From JAJAZB01 sp964244295 (GTDB lineage Bacteria; Bacteroidota; Bacteroidia; Cytophagales; Spirosomataceae): DNA of 64,000 nucleotides. The stretch is taken from positions 62,001 to 126,000 of the forward strand of contig CAXTIG010000003.1 of NCBI GenBank assembly GCA_964244295.1. The letters are read 5' to 3'. This document shows, in pieces, positions 59,331 to 64,000 of this stretch. A program made the position numbers and the translations under genes. Within the stretch, counting starts at the first letter, position 1. Each line of letters starts with the position of its first letter. The notes below the pieces were generated by a model. It saw only the letters and a program-made list of their open reading frames with translations. It did not search any database and was not told where the DNA came from.

Positions 59331-60833
59331 ATGAAATCCTTTCGTATCCTCCTGGTTGCTGCCGTTTCGCTGGTCACGGCGGGCGGTTGCAAAAACTTTC
59401 TGACCGAAGAAGTCCGGGCCGATTACCCCGAAACGGCGTTCTACCAAACCCAGTCGCACGCGCTGCTGGCCCTGACCGCCGCCTACCAGATGGCCTCGTT
59501 CCAAACCGACCAGAACCGCCTCTGGGTGTTCGGCGACGTGGCTTCCGACGATGCCGACGAGGGCGGCAACCCCGGCGATCAGGCCGACATCGGCTTCCTC
59601 GACGATTTCACGATTTACCCCAACGGCGGCCCCATCGAGGCCCAGTGGGCGCAGTTTTACGAAGGCGTAAACCGCTGTAACCTGGTGCTGCAAAAGGTAC
59701 CCCCCATCGCGATGGACGAAGCCCTGAAGGCCCGGATTCTGGGCGAAGCACGCTTCCTGCGGGCGTACTACTACTTCACGCTAGTGAACATCTACGGCCC
59801 GATTCCGCTGATTCTGGAGCCTAAAAACGCCAACGAATTGCAGATCAGGCAGTCGCCGGTGAGCGATATTTACCAGAATGCCATCGAGAAAGATTGCCAG
59901 GCCGCCATCGCCGCCCTGCCCGCCAGCTACGCCGGGGCCGACGTGGGCCGGGCCACGAAAGGGGCAGCCACCGCGCTGCTCGCCAAGGCGTATCTGTACC
60001 AGCAAAAGTGGCAACAGGCCGCCGAAACCGCCGCGCAGGTGACTACTGTTGGCGGGTACAAACTGCTGCCGGTGTTTTCGCAAAATTTTAACCAGGAATT
60101 TAAAAACAGCACCGAGGCTGTTTTTTCGGTTCAGCACCTGACGAACCAGGTGCCGTTTTTGGGCAACCGGCTTAACCAGTGGTTCGCCCCCCGTACCGAA
60201 AACGGCTATTTTTTCGACGTACCCACGGCGGGTTTCGTCAACGAATTCGAGAAAACGGCCACGGGCGTGGTCGATCCGCGCCTCGATTACACCGTGGCCA
60301 GGGAAGGCCAGCCCTGGTTCGACGGGGTACCCTTCGACCCGACCTGGTCGCCGACGGGGTATTTGCAGCGAAAAAACGTACAGCCGATTTCGGAGGTACC
60401 CGTCAACCGCAAGGGCGACGGTAACCTCAGCTACGTCGCCATCCGCTTCGCCGACGTGCTGCTCTGGCAGGCCGAGGCGCTCAACGAACTGGGCAAATCG
60501 GCGGAGGCGCTCACGTACCTCAACCAGGTGCGCAAACGCGCCCGCGAAAGCTACCTCAACGACCCGACGCTGCGCGGGACGGTTCCCGCCGTGCCGACGG
60601 GCCTGCTGCCCGACGTGACAACCACCAGCCAGAGCACCCTGCGGGACCTCATCCGCCACGAGCGGCGGGTGGAATTGGGCTTCGAGTTTCACCGCTACTT
60701 CGACCTCATGCGCTGGGGAAAAGCCTACGCCCAGGCCGCCCTGAGCGACAAAAAAAATTTCAATTACGAACAGAACCGCTACTTCCCGATTCCGCAGAGC
60801 GAGCGGGATACCAACAAAGCCCTTACGTTTTAA
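59331..60833 (+). CDS. RagB/SusD family nutrient-uptake lipoprotein (second PUL)
   Basis: 500 residues with lipobox VTAGGCKNF (Cys20). SusD blocks: TEEVRADYPETAFYQTQSHA, ARFLRAYYYFTLVNIYGPIP, GAATALLAKAYLYQQKWQQA, RFADVLLWQAEALNELGKSA and HERRVELGFEFHRYFDLMRW. It is the partner of the SusC at 55838, starting 16 bp after it. The substrate cannot be read. Confidence 0.95.
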   Translation: MKSFRILLVAAVSLVTAGGCKNFLTEEVRADYPETAFYQTQSHALLALTAAYQMASFQTDQNRLWVFGDVASDDADEGGNPGDQADIGFLDDFTIYPNGGPIEAQWAQFYEGVNRCNLVLQKVPPIAMDEALKARILGEARFLRAYYYFTLVNIYGPIPLILEPKNANELQIRQSPVSDIYQNAIEKDCQAAIAALPASYAGADVGRATKGAATALLAKAYLYQQKWQQAAETAAQVTTVGGYKLLPVFSQNFNQEFKNSTEAVFSVQHLTNQVPFLGNRLNQWFAPRTENGYFFDVPTAGFVNEFEKTATGVVDPRLDYTVAREGQPWFDGVPFDPTWSPTGYLQRKNVQPISEVPVNRKGDGNLSYVAIRFADVLLWQAEALNELGKSAEALTYLNQVRKRARESYLNDPTLRGTVPAVPTGLLPDVTTTSQSTLRDLIRHERRVELGFEFHRYFDLMRWGKAYAQAALSDKKNFNYEQNRYFPIPQSERDTNKALTF

Positions 60834-60866
60834 TTTCTCAGTTTCATCCAAATCAATTTGTCAACC

Positions 60867-61958
60867 ATGAAAAACGCACTCGATCAAGCAAAAAAATTAC
60901 GGTGGACCTTCCTGGCGCTGGGCCTGCTGGTTACGGTATTTTACGCCTGTAAAAACGACGAGGACACGACTCCTCCGCTGGTCAAGACGGCCCTCAACGC
61001 CAGAATCACGTCGGCGGATTCACTTTACAATGCCTCGAAGGAGGGCACGTCGGTGGGGAGTTACCTGGCCGGGTCGAAGGCCACGTTTCAAACGGCCATC
61101 AGCGCGGCCAAGACGGTGGTCAACGACGCGGCTTCCACCCAAACTTCCATCGACAACGCCACGGTAAACCTGGGTAAAGCCGTCGAGGCCTTCAACGCCC
61201 AGAAGGTGGCGGAAATCGCCCCGGCCAACCTGGTGGCGTACTTCAAATTCAACGGCAACGCCAACGATGCCTCCGGGAAAAACAACAACGGCACGCTGAA
61301 AACGGGTACGGCCCCGGCCAGTGCGGCTCCATTCAAAGGCTGGGGTGGGGGCGTACCCACGCTTACCGCAGACCGGTTTGGGGTGGCCAACATGGCCTAC
61401 AAATTCCAGCGGGGCGGCCACATCGAAGTGCCTTACAATTCGGCCCTGAACCCCGGCAAGGAAATCACGATCAGCCTTTGGGCCAAACTGGATTCGTCGC
61501 GGGCGGACAATTACCTGGTGGCCCTCAACCGCTGGAACGGCTACAAATTCCAACTCCAGTCGGCCAACAAGTTCTTTTTCACGGTGAAAACCAACAAACC
61601 GGGCATTTTCGACAAAGACGACGAAACCTTCACCGCCGAAGTAGGCAAGTGGTACCAGGCGACGGTGACGTACAAATCGGGCGAGATGAATTTCTACGTA
61701 GCCGGTACGCTGGTGAAAAGCTGGACCGACGTGACGGGCGATCCTGTGGCGGTGAAAAGCTCCATTAACCTGGTGATTGGCGCGGATTTGCCCGCCTCGT
61801 TGTACCAGAGCAATGAAAACCCCGACGCCGACGGCAACAACTTCAACGGCCCCTGGGGAGGCTACTTCGCGGGTGATTTGGATGACGTGCGCATTTACAA
61901 CGTCGCCCTGTCGGCGGCCCAGGTCAAATCCATTTACGATGCCGAGAAAAGTCAGTAG
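60867..61958 (+). CDS. LamG-domain lipoprotein with FIVAR-like helical segment
   Basis: 363 residues starting at ATG 60867. Lipobox LVTVFYACKND (Cys28). Residues about 40-125 form three helices like a FIVAR repeat (LNARITSADSLYNASKEGTS, KATFQTAISAAKTVVNDAAS). Residues about 135-360 form a LamG/concanavalin domain (LVAYFKFNGNANDASGKNNN, GHIEVPYNSALNPGKEITIS, GYFAGDLDDVRIYNVALSAA). It is in the place of a surface glycan-binding protein of the locus. Its LamG domain is of another type than those at 19904 and 24830, with a helical stalk instead of an extra C-terminal domain. Confidence 0.88.
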   Translation: MKNALDQAKKLRWTFLALGLLVTVFYACKNDEDTTPPLVKTALNARITSADSLYNASKEGTSVGSYLAGSKATFQTAISAAKTVVNDAASTQTSIDNATVNLGKAVEAFNAQKVAEIAPANLVAYFKFNGNANDASGKNNNGTLKTGTAPASAAPFKGWGGGVPTLTADRFGVANMAYKFQRGGHIEVPYNSALNPGKEITISLWAKLDSSRADNYLVALNRWNGYKFQLQSANKFFFTVKTNKPGIFDKDDETFTAEVGKWYQATVTYKSGEMNFYVAGTLVKSWTDVTGDPVAVKSSINLVIGADLPASLYQSNENPDADGNNFNGPWGGYFAGDLDDVRIYNVALSAAQVKSIYDAEKSQ

Positions 61959-61970
61959 GTTTCAGTGAGG

Positions 61971-62064
61971 CTGGTTAGAATTTTAAAAACCGGGTTGTTT
62001 ATTCCGCCGGGCAGTTGCCATCCCGCCGGAATAAACAACCCGGTTTTTCAAAAATTCTAACCAG
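61971..62064. repeat. Inverted repeat after the LamG lipoprotein gene
   Basis: CTGGTTAGAATTTT (61971-61984) pairs with AAAATTCTAACCAG (62051-62064), with an inner GC-rich stem centred on AACCGGGTTGTTTATTCCG. It probably ends the susCD transcript. Confidence 0.88.
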
Positions 62065-62078
62065 TTTCTTTTCATTAA

Positions 62079-62116
62079 AAAACTTCCTGAACGCCCTGAA
62101 CCGTCCGGGAAGTTTT
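62079..62116 (+). terminator. Terminator-like hairpin directly before the ABC binding protein
   Basis: AAAACTTCC (62079-62087) pairs with GGAAGTTTT (62108-62116), 9 bp before the ATG at 62126. It could act as a terminator of the upstream unit or shape the leader of the next gene. Confidence 0.55.
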
Positions 62117-62125
62117 CTAGTCTGA

Positions 62126-63406
62126 ATGGGAAAAAACGCTTTTTTCTGGGGGGTACTTCTGGTGCTTCAGGCGGGTTGTCGCCCGCCGGTGGAGCAGCGG
62201 GAACTCACGTTTTGGTACGCCAGCAACCCCGCCGAAGGGGCCTTTGCCAGGGAGCACGTTGCGGCCTGGAACCGGCGACACCCCGGCCAAGCCATTGCCG
62301 CCCGGCCCGTGCCCGAGGGGCAGTCGAGCGAGGAAATCATTCTGGCTTCGGTGGTGGGCCACACCACGCCCGACGTGTACGCCAACCTCTGGCAGGGCGA
62401 CGTAGAACGGTACGCCAAAGCGAAGGTGCTCGTCGCCTTCGACACGCTGCGGGGCTTCATGGATTTTCTGCGCACGCGCTGCGACAGCGCCGTCATCCGC
62501 GAAATCACCTCCTCCGACGGGCACATTTACCAGGTTCCCTGGAAGGTGAACCCGATCATGACAATTTATAATCCGACGGCGCTGGCCTCCGTCGGCGAGC
62601 GCTCGCTGCCCCTCACCTACGCGGGTTACCTCCGCGCCGGAAAACGCTTTCAGCGGGATTTCAACGGAGATGGTTACGCCGACCGCTGGCTCGGCTACAC
62701 CGAAGTGCGACCCGTGTGGCACCAGCGCTTATTTAATTTTTACCCACTTTACCTCGCCGCCTCCAACGGCGGGGCCTTGATTCAAAATAACCGGGCGGCC
62801 TTCAACAACCCCGCCGCCGTGGCCGTGTTCCGGTTTTTGCAGGCGCTGTACCGGGCCAATTATTTCCCGAAAGAAAAACTCTCGGCCACCCGCGATCCCT
62901 TCATCGCCGAGAAAATCGCCTTGAAATTCACCGGTCCCTGGGACGTGTCGTTTCTGGAGCGGTACAAAAATGAAGGCTTCGAGTACGACACCGGCCCCAT
63001 GCCCGTGCCGGAGGGCCACCCCGGACTACCGTTCACCTACGCCGATCCGAAAAACATCGTGATTTTCAACACCTGCTCACGGCCGCAGCAAGCCTGGGAT
63101 TTTATTCGGACGATGGTGGAAAAATCCGGCGACCGGCGGTTGCTCGAACTCACCGGCCAGTTTCCGCGCCGTTCCGGCCTGGACACCGATCCGTTTTTCC
63201 AACCATTTTTCGCCAAAAACCCCCGCCTGCTGCCCTTTGCCCGGCAGACGAAACGCATCCGTGGGGTGGACAACTGCGAGGTGATCGTGGAAGTATTCGA
63301 GGCCATTTCGCAGGAGTACGAAGCCTGCGTACTGTACAACCGCAAGACGCCCGAAGCCGCTGTCGCCGATGCCGCCCGAGCGGTGGATGTGTTGCTGGGA
63401 AATTGA
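62126..63406 (+). CDS. Sugar ABC transporter substrate-binding lipoprotein
   Basis: 426 residues with lipobox LLVLQAGCRPP (Cys18). Features of family 1 extracellular sugar-binding proteins are present: TFWYASNPAEGAF, RHPGQAIAARPVPEG, HIYQVPWKVNPIMTIYNP, and the hinge/late blocks KFTGPWDVSFLERY and PEGHPGLPFTYADPKNIVIF. An inner-membrane permease gene follows, so this is the binding component of an ABC importer. Such importers are uncommon in Bacteroidota glycan loci, which usually use symporters. It is separated from the susCD set by two hairpins. Confidence 0.9.
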   Translation: MGKNAFFWGVLLVLQAGCRPPVEQRELTFWYASNPAEGAFAREHVAAWNRRHPGQAIAARPVPEGQSSEEIILASVVGHTTPDVYANLWQGDVERYAKAKVLVAFDTLRGFMDFLRTRCDSAVIREITSSDGHIYQVPWKVNPIMTIYNPTALASVGERSLPLTYAGYLRAGKRFQRDFNGDGYADRWLGYTEVRPVWHQRLFNFYPLYLAASNGGALIQNNRAAFNNPAAVAVFRFLQALYRANYFPKEKLSATRDPFIAEKIALKFTGPWDVSFLERYKNEGFEYDTGPMPVPEGHPGLPFTYADPKNIVIFNTCSRPQQAWDFIRTMVEKSGDRRLLELTGQFPRRSGLDTDPFFQPFFAKNPRLLPFARQTKRIRGVDNCEVIVEVFEAISQEYEACVLYNRKTPEAAVADAARAVDVLLGN

Positions 63407-63452
63407 ATTTAGAGGACAGTGGGTAGCTGAAAGAGGATAGAGTTTTTTTTAA

Positions 63453-63557
63453 GTTGTCATCCCGACGCAGGAGGGATCTCGTTAGCCCTCCGAGACAATT
63501 GCCGGTAACCAGCCGTTCGGCACTCGAACGAGATCCCTCCTGCGTCGGGATGACAAC
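63453..63557. repeat. 31-bp-arm inverted repeat (GTCATCCCGACGCAGGAGGG family)
   Basis: Arms 63453-63483 and 63527-63557 pair perfectly. A further partial half-unit CGTCGGGATGACA follows. It lies between binding protein and permease genes, so it is inside the expected ABC operon. Confidence 0.92.
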
Positions 63558-63667
63558 ACGTCGGGATGACAAGCCCTGTTTGGGACGGGACAACTTCGGT
63601 TTTCAAAATTCTAAACCGGTTCATCAAAATCTAATCGCTATCCTCTCTACTCTATCCGCTCCCCGCT

Positions 63668-64000
63668 ATGAAAAACGCCCGCTTGCCGTACCTGCTGGTT
63701 TCGCCGTACTTGATTTATTTCGGGGTGTTTACGCTGTTTCCGGTCGTGTTTTCGGTGGTGCTGACTTTTCAGCGCTGGAACATCATTTCGCCGATGGAAT
63801 TCATCGGGCTGGACAACTACCGGCGGCTGGTGAAGGATCGCCTGTTCTGGACGGCGCTTTGGAACACGTTGCGGTTTCTGGCGGTCCACATTCCGCTGCA
63901 AATCGGCGTAGCCTTGTTGCTGGCGGAGTTTCTGAACCAGAAAATCCGGGGCATGACGTTTTTCCGGGCGGCCTTTTTTCTGCCGGTGGTGGTATCGGGG
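63668..64000 (+). CDS. Sugar ABC transporter permease (MalF/UgpA type), 5' part
   Basis: The first 111 codons are present; the gene runs off the window. The N-terminal helix (YLLVSPYLIYFGVFTLFPVV), the FIGLDNYRRLVKDRLFWTAL block and WNTLRFLAVHIPLQIGVALL are typical of MalF/UgpA-type permeases of the carbohydrate uptake transporter-1 family, as is FFRAAFFLPVVVS. It pairs with the binding protein at 62126. A second permease and an ATPase are expected to the right of the window. Confidence 0.92.
   Translation, partial: MKNARLPYLLVSPYLIYFGVFTLFPVVFSVVLTFQRWNIISPMEFIGLDNYRRLVKDRLFWTALWNTLRFLAVHIPLQIGVALLLAEFLNQKIRGMTFFRAAFFLPVVVSG

Noticed and set aside
1..64000. tRNA, rRNA or phage/integrase genes
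   Set aside because: No cloverleaf with a plausible anticodon stem, no rRNA-like sequence and no integrase or phage structural gene could be recognised by eye.

Overview
The window reads as chromosomal DNA of a high-GC member of the Bacteroidota, most likely a Cytophagales (Spirosoma/Larkinella/Fibrella-like) soil or freshwater bacterium. The evidence is three TonB-dependent receptors (two of the SusC type) with two SusD partners, FecI/FecR-type sigma and anti-sigma genes, DUF349 and EttA genes, many short-signal lipoproteins, and repeated promoters of the Bacteroidota form TTTG/TTG-N20-TAnnTTTG. Genus-level placement is inference.

Layout. (1) 1-7.2 kb: small stress and redox genes (SDR, metallo-beta-lactamase/rhodanese protein, TetR, AraC) followed by a YceI-pirin-ring-cleaving dioxygenase operon behind a dyad-covered promoter, then a decayed LuxR-type response regulator. 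(2) 7.2-11.3 kb: housekeeping-like ettA and a DUF349 gene, then an NTF2-like/HxlR divergent pair. (3) 11.3-17.2 kb: a PepSY membrane protein, TonB receptor and DUF4374-like lipoprotein in one operon. This is the gene set of the XusABC xenosiderophore system of Bacteroides, here in the order C-A-B, with a divergent secreted protein of unknown function. (4) 17.2-31.0 kb: a minus-strand carbohydrate locus. It holds wrecked GH3 and GH97 genes, two paralogous ~700-residue LamG proteins with an unrecognised conserved domain, a sodium:solute symporter, aldo/keto reductase, SDR, mannonate dehydratase, zinc alcohol dehydrogenase and a lactonase-like amidohydrolase, with an AraC regulator on the other strand. 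(5) 32-36.3 kb: regulators and small enzymes, including a frameshifted NmrA gene facing an HxlR gene across nested palindromes. (6) 36.4-53.6 kb: a nearly complete beta-mannan utilisation locus. It contains SusC, SusD, an IPT/TIG glycan-binding lipoprotein, two GH26 mannanases, a symporter, 4-O-beta-mannosylglucose phosphorylase (GH130) and a cellobiose-2-epimerase-type enzyme, with an AraC regulator and a GH43-like protein beside it. (7) 53.8-64 kb: a second glycan system with its own ECF sigma factor, anti-sigma factor, STN-domain SusC, SusD and LamG lipoprotein, followed by a sugar ABC binding lipoprotein and permease cut by the window end.

For mannan the genes give a full route. Surface GH26 cuts mannan, SusCD imports oligomers, periplasmic GH26 makes mannobiose, the symporter carries it inward, the epimerase converts Man-Man to Man-Glc, and the phosphorylase yields mannose-1-phosphate plus glucose.

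The most striking non-coding feature is a set of long, nearly all perfect inverted repeats (12-47 bp arms) in intergenic gaps. Within the mannan locus almost every gap between co-directional genes carries exactly one, and most are of unrelated sequence.
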